A stretch of DNA of 15,783 nt, taken from NCBI GenBank assembly GCA_002319815.1, contig DCFR01000078.1:1-15783 (forward strand), read 5' to 3'. Under the pieces are notes generated by a model that ran no database searches, was not told where the DNA came from, and was given only the letters and a program-made list of their open reading frames with translations. Source of the DNA: Megamonas sp. UBA1799. Lineage in GTDB: Bacteria; Bacillota; Negativicutes; Selenomonadales; Selenomonadaceae. The translations under genes were made by a program, and so were the position numbers. Position 1 is the stretch's first letter. Each line of letters opens with the position of its first letter. This document shows positions 1-6,813 of the stretch, one piece after another.

Positions 1-40
1 GGTTATGAGCCCGACGAGCTACCGACTGCTCCATCCCGCG
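1..40 (-). tRNA. Initiator tRNA-fMet (CAT), 5' part only, cut by window edge
   Basis: Read on the minus strand from base 40 downward, the sequence fits canonical tRNA numbering without gaps: acceptor arm CGCGGGA, T8, D-stem GAGC paired with GCTC, the GG of the D-loop, G26, then an anticodon stem ending in GGG and an anticodon loop CTCATAA. The anticodon CAT occupies plus-strand bases 5-7. The run of three G at positions 29-31 of the anticodon stem and a C at position 1 are hallmarks of bacterial initiator tRNA rather than elongator Met or Ile2 tRNA. The 3' half (variable loop, T-arm, acceptor 3' strand) lies outside the window, so the A72 mismatch partner and an encoded CCA cannot be checked. 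It delivers formyl-methionine to the start codon. Confidence 0.93.
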
Positions 41-89
41 ATATTCTGTCGGTTGCTGTACAACACAAGCACCCGGCTGACAAGAAATA

Positions 90-118
90 ATAATACCATA
101 CCTTAAAGAGTTTGTAAA
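90..118 (-). promoter_or_regulatory. Probable promoter of the tRNA-fMet gene
   Basis: On the minus strand there is a TTTACA box (plus bases 113-118), a 17-base spacer, and a TATTAT box (plus bases 90-95) preceded by TGG, which is an extended -10. A start site near base 82 would give a leader of about 40 bases before the mature 5' end of the tRNA. It lies just after the coaBC stop codon, so the tRNA need not depend on coaBC transcription. No convincing GC-rich terminator is visible between coaBC and this promoter. Confidence 0.7.
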
Positions 119-152
119 GAGGAATTTAAAAACTTTTCCATTTTCTACAATT

Positions 153-1352
153 TTATTGTCTAAGCATCATAATCCGGTCCAAAATAATCGCCGCCAGTTT
201 ATGTTTCGACAACAAAGGAAACTCTTCAATACGACCGTCACGGGAAAGGATCTTAATCAAATTGGTTTCCGTATTAAACCCGGCGTCCGGCTTAGTAATG
301 TCATTTGCCACAATGAAGTCAAGATTCTTTTTTTCCAGCTTGGTCTTGGCATATTCCAAAAGATTTTGTGTCTCAGCGGCAAAACCAACCAATATTTGTT
401 CCGACTTTTTCAATTTGCCCAGCTCAAGCAAAATATCTGGGTTCTTTTCCAATTCCAAAACAAGCTCGGCATTATTTTTCTTGATTTTATTGGCCGCCAC
501 GACCTTAGGCCGATAATCAGCTACCGCCGCCGCTTTAATTATGATATCGCTGTCAGGGAACTCCGACAGGACTGCCTCGCGCATTTGCGCCGTCGTCTCT
601 ACCCGCACAAGCCGCTGCAAACCGGACGGCGGCTTCAAAGCCGATGGACCGGATATCAAGACGACTTCTGCTCCGCGCTGCTGCGCCTCTTCGGCAATCG
701 CATAGCCCATGCGTCCGCTGGATCGGTTGCCGATAAAACGCACCGGGTCAATTGGCTCCAGCGTGCCGGCCGCAGTAACGAGAACTTTTTTCCCCCGCAG
801 CATCTCGGCCCCTTGAAAAAACTGGTCAATCGCCGCTACAATCGTCTCCGGCTCCGGCAGACGTCCAACCGCATTCACATTGCAGGCCAGGTGACCGCTG
901 GCCGGCTCAATGATATGGCAGCCGCGTTCCCTCAGCTCTGCAATCCGCTGCTGCGTCACTGGATTCTCATACATATTATTGTTCATCGCCGGCGCAAAAA
1001 ACAAAGGCGCCTTTGTCGCCAGAAGCGTCGTGGTCAGCATATCATCGGCAATACCTAACGCCGCCTTACTGATAATATTGGCCGTCGCCGGCGCCACAAG
1101 CATAAGATCCGCCAGTCTGGCCAGCGCAATATGTGCAACATTCCATTGAGTAACTGGCGTCCACATATCAGAAGCAACCGGATTACCGCTGATTTCACGA
1201 AACGTAAGCTCTGTCACAAATTCACGAGCCTCTTTCGTCATGATCACATGCACTTCAGCTCCCGCCTGGCGCAGGCGGCTGGCAATTTCCACCGCTTTAT
1301 AGGCAGCAATCCCGCCGGTGATTCCCAGAACAATCTTCTTATCCTTGAGCAT
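153..1352 (-). CDS. coaBC: Bifunctional phosphopantothenoylcysteine decarboxylase / phosphopantothenate-cysteine ligase
   Basis: The 399-residue product is a full-length CoaBC (Dfp), which makes 4'-phosphopantetheine for coenzyme A in two steps in the cytosol. The N-terminal half is the FMN-dependent decarboxylase: a GITGGIAAYK flavin-binding start, the active-site His in NVAHIAL (residue 74), the PAMN motif at 121-124 and the flap Cys in HLACN (residue 157; most relatives have G after this Cys). The C-terminal half, from about residue 188, is the CTP-dependent ligase, with VTAAGTLEPIDPVRFIGN, SSGRMG, and the KIKK stretch after ADYRP. The ATG follows an AAGGGAA stretch and lies 31 bases after rpoZ, in the classic gmk-rpoZ-coaBC order of Bacillota. 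It is the last protein gene of its cluster in this window. Confidence 0.96.
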   Translation of the reverse strand: MLKDKKIVLGITGGIAAYKAVEIASRLRQAGAEVHVIMTKEAREFVTELTFREISGNPVASDMWTPVTQWNVAHIALARLADLMLVAPATANIISKAALGIADDMLTTTLLATKAPLFFAPAMNNNMYENPVTQQRIAELRERGCHIIEPASGHLACNVNAVGRLPEPETIVAAIDQFFQGAEMLRGKKVLVTAAGTLEPIDPVRFIGNRSSGRMGYAIAEEAQQRGAEVVLISGPSALKPPSGLQRLVRVETTAQMREAVLSEFPDSDIIIKAAAVADYRPKVVAANKIKKNNAELVLELEKNPDILLELGKLKKSEQILVGFAAETQNLLEYAKTKLEKKNLDFIVANDITKPDAGFNTETNLIKILSRDGRIEEFPLLSKHKLAAIILDRIMMLRQ

Positions 1353-1383
1353 TTCCCTTACCCAACCCCTATCGTATTTCTGC

Positions 1384-1596
1384 TTACTTTATGCCGCCCT
1401 TGGTACGGACATACGTAATTTTATCCTCGGCTATCTCTTCCAGTGCATTGGTAACATTCTTTGCCGACTTGGCCTTAACTTTGAGTTCAGCGCCATCCAA
1501 AAGCTGACGCGCTCTTTTCGAGGCCAACACCACCAGCGTATAACGGCTGTCAACTTTCGTCAACAGCGTGTTCATAGACGGATCAATAATATCCAT
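1384..1596 (-). CDS. rpoZ: DNA-directed RNA polymerase omega subunit
   Basis: A 70-residue protein of normal omega size. It opens with a proline near the start (IIDPSMNTLL), followed by the conserved SRYTLVVLASKRARQL stretch, where the family motif reads roughly Y-x-LV-x-x-x-AKRARQL. Omega binds the beta' subunit, helps assemble RNA polymerase and takes part in ppGpp sensing in some phyla. It begins only six bases after the gmk stop codon; a GAGAGGAAA stretch that overlaps the end of gmk is the likely ribosome binding site, somewhat far from the ATG. The gene is co-transcribed with gmk and coaBC. Confidence 0.95.
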   Translation of the reverse strand: MDIIDPSMNTLLTKVDSRYTLVVLASKRARQLLDGAELKVKAKSAKNVTNALEEIAEDKITYVRTKGGIK

Positions 1597-1602
1597 AAAA
1601 AA

Positions 1603-2220
1603 TCATTTCCTCTCTTGTCTGCTCAGGCTATGAATAAAAGTGAGATTCCGGTCAGCCCGGCAATGCTCAGCCATCAGAATTGCATTAATTTTAGAAACAG
1701 CACGCGGAACTGCATCATTGACAACAACATATTGATAATGATCAGCCGCCGCAATTTCATCTGCAGCAGCGCGCAGGCGGCAGCAAATACTCTCCTCGCT
1801 GTCCGTCCCTCGTCCCCGGATACGCTGTTCCAGTTCTGCCATGGACGGCGGCAGAATATAAATATAGATCCCGTCTGGAAACTTTTCCTTCACATTCATA
1901 GCGCCCTGCGGATCAATTTCCAGTAAAATATCCTGACCGGCCGTCAGCCGCTCCTGAATTTTTTTCAGCGGCGTTCCATAATAGTTTTTGTATACCTCCG
2001 CCCATTCCAAAAGTTCGCCATCCCGAATCATTTTTTCAAACACCGGTTTGGTGAGGAAATAATAATTCACGCCGTCCTTCTCTCCGGAACGCGGTAAACG
2101 CGTGGTTGCCGAAATCGAATAGGCAATTTCCGCGTGACGATCCAGAAGGGCGTTACAAACCGTTCCCTTACCGGTTCCCGAAGGACCGGAAATCACGATC
2201 AAACAGCCTTCTTTGCTCAT
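1603..2220 (-). CDS. gmk: Guanylate kinase
   Basis: A 205-residue protein of the usual length for guanylate kinase, which converts GMP to GDP with ATP. The P-loop GPSGTGKGT lies at residues 12-20. The GMP-binding part follows: SISATTRLPRSGEKDGVNYYF, then EWAEVYKNYYGTP, where the tyrosines and the arginine of TTR contact GMP. The lid and C-terminal region have the family's ILPPS and RGTDSEE motifs. The ATG overlaps the remA stop by four bases (ATGA), implying translational coupling. remA-gmk-rpoZ-coaBC is a conserved block in Bacillota. Confidence 0.97.
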   Translation of the reverse strand: MSKEGCLIVISGPSGTGKGTVCNALLDRHAEIAYSISATTRLPRSGEKDGVNYYFLTKPVFEKMIRDGELLEWAEVYKNYYGTPLKKIQERLTAGQDILLEIDPQGAMNVKEKFPDGIYIYILPPSMAELEQRIRGRGTDSEESICCRLRAAADEIAAADHYQYVVVNDAVPRAVSKINAILMAEHCRADRNLTFIHSLSRQERK

Positions 2221-2495
2221 TGTTCGTCATCCTTCAATCTCAAATCTGCATCATCATTATCAATCACGCGATGAGCAACCGTCTCCGGCTGAACCGCCGA
2301 AAGAATCACATGATCGCTGTCAGCGATAATAACCGCCCGCGTGCGTCTGCCATACGTGGCATCAATCAGCCGCCCGGCTTCCCTCGCCTCCTGGATGATT
2401 CTCTTAATAGGCGCCGATTCAGGACTCACAATGGACACGATGCGATTGGCGGATACGATATTGCCAAAACCGATATTAATAAGCTTTATATCCAT
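2217..2495 (-). CDS. remA: RemA/YlzA family DNA-binding regulatory protein (DUF370)
   Basis: A 92-residue protein matching the RemA family: an N-terminal IKLINIGFGNIVSANRIVSIV stretch of alternating hydrophobics, a middle SAPIKRIIQEAREAGRLIDATYGRRTRAVI segment and VILSAVQPET near the end. In Bacillus subtilis RemA activates extracellular matrix operons and osmoprotection genes by binding DNA as a ring-like oligomer; in other Bacillota its targets are not well known, so the matrix role here is inference. The arginines in YGRRTR belong to the region implicated in DNA binding. The gene follows yicC by 20 bases, with GGGAGAGG as ribosome binding site, and overlaps gmk by four bases. Confidence 0.93.
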   Translation of the reverse strand: MDIKLINIGFGNIVSANRIVSIVSPESAPIKRIIQEAREAGRLIDATYGRRTRAVIIADSDHVILSAVQPETVAHRVIDNDDADLRLKDDEQ

Positions 2496-2515
2496 GACGC
2501 TGCCTCTCCCTTCCG

Positions 2516-3397
2516 CTATTCGATGTTTTGTATCTGTTCCCTGAGTTTCTCAATCTCACTTTTCACGTCAACCGAAAGCTGTGCTGCCTCGGTGCTGCCC
2601 GCCTTGGAAGCCGTAGTGTTAATCTCTCGATTCATTTCCTGCACCAAAAAATCCAGCCGACGGCCTACCGGCGCATCAGCCGCAGCCAGAATGTCCCGAA
2701 ACTGCTTGCAGTGGCTTTGCAGCCGCACCACTTCTTCCGTATAATTAATTTTGTCGGCATAGATTGCCGTTTCCTGAATGATACGGGTTTCATCAATCTC
2801 TTTTTCAGCCAGAAGTTCCTGCAGCACCTTATGCAGCCGCTCGCGGTAATGCTCGACAATCTGCGGCCCCAAAGCGGCGATTTTTTCCACATAGCCTTCC
2901 AAAAGAGTCAGCCGCTGCAAAAAATCCGCCTCAATATTAGTTCCTTCAGCTTCGCGCATAGCAATGAAACGCTGCATAGCCATATCCAGCGCCGCCAAAA
3001 GGAGCTCTTCAACGCCTTCCAGCGCATCTGGTATCTCTTCAATAGCAATAACGTCCGGATAAGCCGCAATCTCACAAACATCATCCGGACGCGCCAGATG
3101 TAACAGGTCACTCATTTCATTCAATGCCTTATGATAAGCAATCGCCAGATTTTTGTCAACCCGGATCGCTTTTTTCCGATCCCGCTTATCCAAAAACATG
3201 ACGTTTAGATCCATTTTCCCCCGGGATGCATACACCTTGACCCGCTTCTTCATCGCCTCTTCAAAAGGATTCAGAAGCCGCGGCATATGAACGTCAATAT
3301 CCAAATACCGCTGATTAAACGATTTGACTTCCACATGAATCCGGTAATTCTCATTTTCCGCATCGCCGGCGCCAAATCCGGTCATACTTCTCAGCAT
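2516..3397 (-). CDS. yicC: YicC/YloC family endoribonuclease
   Basis: A 293-residue protein of the YicC family, which has recently been described as RNA-binding endoribonucleases (YicC in Escherichia coli, YloC in Bacillus subtilis). It starts with the family signature MTGFG (residues 4-8 of MLRSMTGFG), then VEVKSFNQRYLDI. The C-terminal DUF1732 half includes KEIDETRIIQETAIYADK and the very conserved end GRRLDFLVQEMNREINTTASKA. A second ATG two codons upstream directly abuts the AGGAGG sequence, leaving no spacer, so I place the start at 3397, with a six-base spacer. The gene lies 29 bases after dapF and 20 before remA, as in the usual yicC-remA-gmk-rpoZ group. Confidence 0.94.
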   Translation of the reverse strand: MLRSMTGFGAGDAENENYRIHVEVKSFNQRYLDIDVHMPRLLNPFEEAMKKRVKVYASRGKMDLNVMFLDKRDRKKAIRVDKNLAIAYHKALNEMSDLLHLARPDDVCEIAAYPDVIAIEEIPDALEGVEELLLAALDMAMQRFIAMREAEGTNIEADFLQRLTLLEGYVEKIAALGPQIVEHYRERLHKVLQELLAEKEIDETRIIQETAIYADKINYTEEVVRLQSHCKQFRDILAAADAPVGRRLDFLVQEMNREINTTASKAGSTEAAQLSVDVKSEIEKLREQIQNIE

Positions 3398-3403
3398 AAA
3401 CAT

Positions 3404-3409
3404 CCTCCT
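3404..3409 (-). promoter_or_regulatory. Ribosome binding site that decides the yicC start
   Basis: A perfect AGGAGG on the minus strand touches an ATG at 3403 but stands six bases from the ATG at 3397. The second is therefore the probable start. Confidence 0.75.
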
Positions 3410-3426
3410 CTGCTGCCCCAGCCCAT

Positions 3427-4272
3427 TTATAAACGGCTGGAAAACGTCCCGCTGAACGTCTGCTCAGCCGGCCCTGTCATATAAATATGATTATTATCCG
3501 CCCACTCAACGACCAGTTTGCCGCCGTCAAGCACAATCTCGGCCCGGCGTTCCGTCAGGCCATTCAAAACGGCTGCCACCAACGTTGCACAAGAGCCGGT
3601 GCCGCAAGCCAGCGTCACGGCAGCGCCTCGTTCCCAGACACGCATTCTGAGGTGGCTGCGATCGCGGATTTCCACAAATTCGGTGTTGACCTTCCGGGGA
3701 AAACGCTCATGACATTCAAAAACCGGTCCCAGCGTTTCCAACGGCAGTGCCGCCAAAGATTTCACAAACACCACACAATGCGGATTTCCCATAGATACGC
3801 AGGTCATCCGATAGGTTGTCCCGAGCACTTCAATTGGCTCGTCAATCACCCGCTGCGGCCCAAAGCCGGCCACCGGAATGCGCCCGGCCTCCAGCACCGG
3901 CTCGCCCATATCGACACGCACCCCCTGCACCCGGCCATTTGCCAGCTCCAGATGAGGTACCAGAATGCCCGCACCGGTTTCCACCGTAAATTCCGTTTTC
4001 TCCGTTAGTTTTTTTTCATAAACACAGCGGGCAAAACAACGAATGCCATTGCCGCACATCTCGGCCTCGCTGCCATCCGTATTAAATATCCGCATGCGAA
4101 AATCAGCTTTTTCCGATGGCAGTATCAAAATAAGTCCATCGGCGCCGATCCCATAATGACGGTCACACACCTCTTTGGCCAAAACCGCATAATTATCTAT
4201 CTTTTCCTGAAAACAGTCTGCCAGCACAAAATCATTACCGCAGCCCTGCCACTTCGTAAACGCAAAGTGCAT
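3427..4272 (-). CDS. dapF: Diaminopimelate epimerase
   Basis: A 281-residue enzyme of the expected length, interconverting LL- and meso-diaminopimelate for lysine and peptidoglycan synthesis without cofactor. The two catalytic cysteines are both present: Cys73 in EMCGNGIRC and Cys223 in ACGTGSC. The N-terminal FTKWQGCGNDFV and the substrate-binding FNTDGSEAE stretch are typical, as is MGNPHCVVF in the middle. The ATG has an AAGGAGG seven bases upstream. dapF heads the leftward cluster and is divergent from rqcH; in other Bacillota dapF is not a fixed member of the yicC-coaBC group, so its place here is a lineage trait. Confidence 0.97.
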   Translation of the reverse strand: MHFAFTKWQGCGNDFVLADCFQEKIDNYAVLAKEVCDRHYGIGADGLILILPSEKADFRMRIFNTDGSEAEMCGNGIRCFARCVYEKKLTEKTEFTVETGAGILVPHLELANGRVQGVRVDMGEPVLEAGRIPVAGFGPQRVIDEPIEVLGTTYRMTCVSMGNPHCVVFVKSLAALPLETLGPVFECHERFPRKVNTEFVEIRDRSHLRMRVWERGAAVTLACGTGSCATLVAAVLNGLTERRAEIVLDGGKLVVEWADNNHIYMTGPAEQTFSGTFSSRL

Positions 4273-4302
4273 CCCTTTGCCTCCTTACAAATATTCTACT
4301 AT

Positions 4303-4331
4303 ATTCTACTTGTTTCATTCCACATATGCAA
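4303..4331 (-). promoter_or_regulatory. Possible promoter of the dapF-yicC-remA-gmk-rpoZ-coaBC cluster
   Basis: On the minus strand a TTGCAT box (plus bases 4326-4331) and a TAGAAT box (4303-4308) are separated by 17 bases. The -10 is good and the -35 mediocre (three of six consensus bases). TAGAATAT occurs twice in tandem just here, so another -10 is possible. The position is right: about 30 bases before the dapF ATG and the only sizeable gap upstream of the cluster. Confidence 0.4.
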
Positions 4332-4376
4332 GCCGCGATGCACTTTAATTTGCAAAAATACATAAGTTTCGTTAAT

Positions 4377-4405
4377 TTGACCATTGGTCAGGGGAATGCT
4401 ATACT
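4377..4405 (+). promoter_or_regulatory. Strong promoter of rqcH
   Basis: TTGACC (4377-4382) and TATACT (4400-4405) are separated by exactly 17 bases, and TG one base before the -10 makes it an extended -10. The predicted start is the A at about 4412, after a run of seven T (4405-4411), giving a leader of about 34 bases. These are housekeeping sigma factor features. Confidence 0.8.
4378..4390. promoter_or_regulatory. Operator-like palindrome overlapping the rqcH -35 box
   Basis: TGACCA-T-TGGTCA is a perfect inverted repeat with six-base arms and a one-base centre. It covers five of the six -35 bases and part of the spacer, the classic place for a repressor site. No protein is identified that would bind it. 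Confidence 0.45.
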
Positions 4406-4445
4406 TTTTTTACAATCTGTACCAAAAAGAAATGAGGGAATTATT

Positions 4446-6215
4446 ATGAGCCTTGACGGCTTTTCCATGCACCCGCTGATCCGCGAACTGAATCAGGCGC
4501 TGACCGGCGGCCGCATCGATAAAATCACGCAGCCAAATAAACAATCCGTTCTGCTTTCTGTACGGCAGCCGGGACAAAACCGGCTGCTGTACATCTCGAT
4601 CAATCCCCAGAATCCGGTGATGCACTTGTTGCCCGCACCGTTGGAAAATCCCGCCGAGCCGCCGACTTTCTGTATGGTGCTCCGCAAACAAATTGAAACC
4701 GGCCGCATTGCCGCCGTAAGGCAGCACGGCCTTGACCGCATTCTGATTCTCGATATCGACTTTCTTGCCGCCGGCGGCAAGATTGTCACAAAATCATTGA
4801 TAGCCGAACTCATGGGAAAATACAGCAACATCATCCTTACGCAAGATGATATGATCATTGACGCCCTGCGAAAAATTGGTTCCAACAGCAGCCGCGTCCG
4901 CCTTGTACTCCCCGGGCAGCCTTATATCCTGCCGCCTAACCAGGACAAGCTCAATGCCCTACAGTCGCCGGCAGAAGACATTCTGACAGCCTTGAAACAA
5001 CAGCCGGAAAAACGGCTGAGCAAAGCGCTTTCCGATACCTGCCTCGGCTTTGGCCCCATTACCGCCAAAGAAATCGCCTTTTCTGCCGGACTGGCGGCCA
5101 ACACTCCTATCAGCGCTCTTGACGCAGCTGATTTTGCTTCACTGGACGAAGCGTTAAAAGAAACAGTTGCCGCTAACCAGAGCGAGCCGCCCCAGCCTTG
5201 CCTGGTTCTGGACGAAAACAAAAAAATCCTTGCGCTGGCCGCTTTCCCGCTGCACTATCTTGCGGAAGGAATACAGCAAAACTTTACCGGCCTCAGCGAG
5301 ATGCTTACGGTTGCCACCCGATTAGCGGGCAGCTATGTACCGCCGGATAAAGACAAATTCCGAAAACTGGTTCATAGTGAGCGCAGCCGGGCAGAAAATA
5401 AGCTGGTGCTTCTGCAGTCCGAAGCTAACGAGGCACAAAACGCTGAAGAGTATCGCATCAAAGCCGATAATCTCATGACTTGGCAATACACACTAAAAGA
5501 TCATGCCGACAAGGAAACGACCGTTCAGGATATCTACGGTCCGGAAGGAGCCCGCTTGCTCATTCCCCTGGACCCGCGCGTATCCATTAACCAGAATATC
5601 CAGAACTACTATCATAAATATAATAAGCTCAAACGGGCGCAGGGCCTCCTGCAGCAGCAGATTGCTGAATGTCTGGCCAATATCAGCTACCTGGCCAGCA
5701 TCCAATCATCCCTCGAAGCCTCCTCCAGTCTGTCCGAAATTGCCGACATCCGGGCCGAGCTCATCGCCGGCGGCTATCTGCATGAAAAGCTGAAAAAAAA
5801 GCCTTCAGAAAAGCCCTCGCAGCCGTTTACCTTTACCGCCCCGGATGGAACCCAGATTCTTGTTGGCAAAAACAACTACCAAAACGACAAGCTTACATTT
5901 AAAACAGCCCAGTATAACGACCTTTGGCTGCATACCAAGGATATCCCGGGCTCCCACGTCATCCTGCGCTGCGGCGGACAGGAACCGGCGGACGAAACCC
6001 TGAAACTAGCTGCCAATCTGGCCGCTTATTTTAGTCAAGCGGCTGCTTCTTCCAAGATTCCGGTAGACTACACGGCGTGCCGTTATGTAAAAAAGCCATC
6101 TGGCAGCAAGCCCGGTTTTGTCATCTTCACCAATCAAAAAACGCTCTATGTAACCCCGGACAAGAAGGAATTGGCGCCATTTCTGCAACAGGCGGCTGCC
6201 ACTGCCTCTTCCTGA
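4446..6215 (+). CDS. rqcH: NFACT family protein RqcH (ribosome-associated quality control)
   Basis: The 589-residue product is a bacterial Rqc2/NEMF homologue (YloA, also called FbpA-like). RqcH binds stalled 50S subunits carrying peptidyl-tRNA and recruits alanyl-tRNA to add C-terminal poly-alanine tails that mark the chain for degradation. The NFACT-N domain starts at residue 1 (LDGFSMHPLIREL, GGRIDKI) and includes Asp97-Arg98 in GLDRI, the pair needed for tRNA recruitment in Bacillus. A helical and coiled-coil region spans about residues 300-450, and the NFACT-R domain near the C-terminus has GKNNYQNDKLTFKTAQYNDLWLHTKDIPGSHV. The ATG at 4446 is chosen because GAGGGA lies six bases upstream and homologues begin here; the frame is open farther upstream but crosses the promoter. 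It is the only plus-strand gene, with its own promoter and terminator. Confidence 0.95.
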   Translation: MSLDGFSMHPLIRELNQALTGGRIDKITQPNKQSVLLSVRQPGQNRLLYISINPQNPVMHLLPAPLENPAEPPTFCMVLRKQIETGRIAAVRQHGLDRILILDIDFLAAGGKIVTKSLIAELMGKYSNIILTQDDMIIDALRKIGSNSSRVRLVLPGQPYILPPNQDKLNALQSPAEDILTALKQQPEKRLSKALSDTCLGFGPITAKEIAFSAGLAANTPISALDAADFASLDEALKETVAANQSEPPQPCLVLDENKKILALAAFPLHYLAEGIQQNFTGLSEMLTVATRLAGSYVPPDKDKFRKLVHSERSRAENKLVLLQSEANEAQNAEEYRIKADNLMTWQYTLKDHADKETTVQDIYGPEGARLLIPLDPRVSINQNIQNYYHKYNKLKRAQGLLQQQIAECLANISYLASIQSSLEASSSLSEIADIRAELIAGGYLHEKLKKKPSEKPSQPFTFTAPDGTQILVGKNNYQNDKLTFKTAQYNDLWLHTKDIPGSHVILRCGGQEPADETLKLAANLAAYFSQAAASSKIPVDYTACRYVKKPSGSKPGFVIFTNQKTLYVTPDKKELAPFLQQAAATASS

Positions 6216-6231
6216 AAACAACCGAATACGC

Positions 6232-6271
6232 AAAAAAGCAGTGAGACGTTCGATGCGTCCCACTGCTTTTT
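6232..6271. terminator. Bidirectional intrinsic terminator between rqcH and the P-II gene
   Basis: An A-run (6232-6237), GCAGTG, one mismatch, GACG, a seven-base loop, CGTC, CACTGC and a T-run (6266-6271) form a long hairpin. The T-run follows the stem on both strands, so it can end rqcH (16 bases after its stop) and the convergent P-II transcript. Confidence 0.9.
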
Positions 6272-6354
6272 GTTTGCTTTTATTTATTTTTACCAGCGCT
6301 TTTTCTGACGCGCCGCCACGGCTCGCTGTTACCTTGCCAGCCCGTTGACGGACG

Positions 6355-6717
6355 TTAGGCGTGATCATCCGCAATCGCCGCGCGGCCGCGTTCCCCCGTG
6401 CGAATTTTCACAGCGTCTTCCACATCAGTAATGAAAATTTTTCCATCGCCGATATGACCGGTACAACAAACTTTTTTGATAGCGTCCACCACCGTTTCCA
6501 CGGGCACCTCACAGACGACAATCTCAATCTTTAATTTTGGCTGCAGACTAATTTCCACCTGCTTGCCGCGATAAACTTCTTTATGTCCCTTGGACAATCC
6601 ACAGCCGAACACATTGCTGACCGTCATTCCCGTCACTTTAACTGCATTTAATGCTTCCTTCAGTTCCTCCAGCTTTTCCGGCCGGGTCATAACCTCAATT
6701 TTCGTAATCTTGCTCAT
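6355..6717 (-). CDS. P-II family nitrogen regulatory protein, atypical T-loop
   Basis: A 120-residue P-II (GlnB/GlnK type) signalling protein; members are trimers that sense ATP/ADP and 2-oxoglutarate and bind transporters or enzymes. Seen here: an N-terminal beta strand KIEVMTRPEKLEELKEAL, TGMTV, the KGHKEVYRG T-loop base, KLKIEIVV, TGHIGDGKIF and the C-loop RTGERGRAAI. The T-loop lacks the uridylylated Tyr51 (Val54 here) and has no Ser49 equivalent (Lys52); the Mg/2-oxoglutarate ligand Gln39 is Ser42. Covalent control is therefore unlikely and effector binding may differ. The ATG at 6717 is chosen because GGAGG is eight bases from it and only two from the ATG at 6723. No amtB or glutamine synthetase gene is nearby. 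I leave the symbol open because glnB and glnK cannot be told apart. Confidence 0.9.
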   Translation of the reverse strand: MSKITKIEVMTRPEKLEELKEALNAVKVTGMTVSNVFGCGLSKGHKEVYRGKQVEISLQPKLKIEIVVCEVPVETVVDAIKKVCCTGHIGDGKIFITDVEDAVKIRTGERGRAAIADDHA

Positions 6718-6725
6718 ACTCATTT

Positions 6726-6730
6726 CCTCC
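6726..6730 (-). promoter_or_regulatory. Ribosome binding site that decides the P-II start
   Basis: GGAGG on the minus strand is eight bases from the ATG at 6717 and only two from an in-frame ATG at 6723, favouring the shorter protein. Confidence 0.7.
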
Positions 6731-6753
6731 CTTACTGATTTATAAATCCAAAG

Positions 6754-6790
6754 AAAAAAGGCCTGCTGCATCTCTTGATACAGCAAGCCT
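6754..6790 (-). terminator. Intrinsic terminator after pyrR, within the P-II leader
   Basis: On the minus strand, AGGCTTGCTG pairs with CAGCAGGCCT (ten pairs, one of them G-U) around a 12-base loop (6769-6780), and six T follow (6754-6759). It ends the pyrR transcript. It also lies downstream of a possible P-II promoter, so it may act as an attenuator for the P-II gene. Confidence 0.85.
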
Positions 6791-6813
6791 CATCGCTTCA
6801 GAACTATATATTA

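Noticed and set aside
47..85. Imperfect hairpin in the leader of the initiator tRNA transcript
   Set aside because: The pairing has a four-base bulge and mismatches; it is no better than expected by chance and has no T-run.
156..1058. A 300-codon open frame on the plus strand opposite coaBC
   Set aside because: It is antisense to a complete, well conserved coaBC, has no recognisable domain and is rich in Arg, Gln and His, as expected of a shadow frame.
4303..4320. Tandem TAGAATAT repeat upstream of dapF as a regulator site
   Set aside because: Only two copies in an AT-rich promoter region; one copy already serves as the likely -10 box.
6740..6793. A 17-codon leader ORF overlapping the terminator ahead of the P-II gene
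   Set aside because: No Shine-Dalgarno sequence precedes its ATG, and the peptide has no run of a regulatory amino acid, so a ribosome-based attenuator is not supported.
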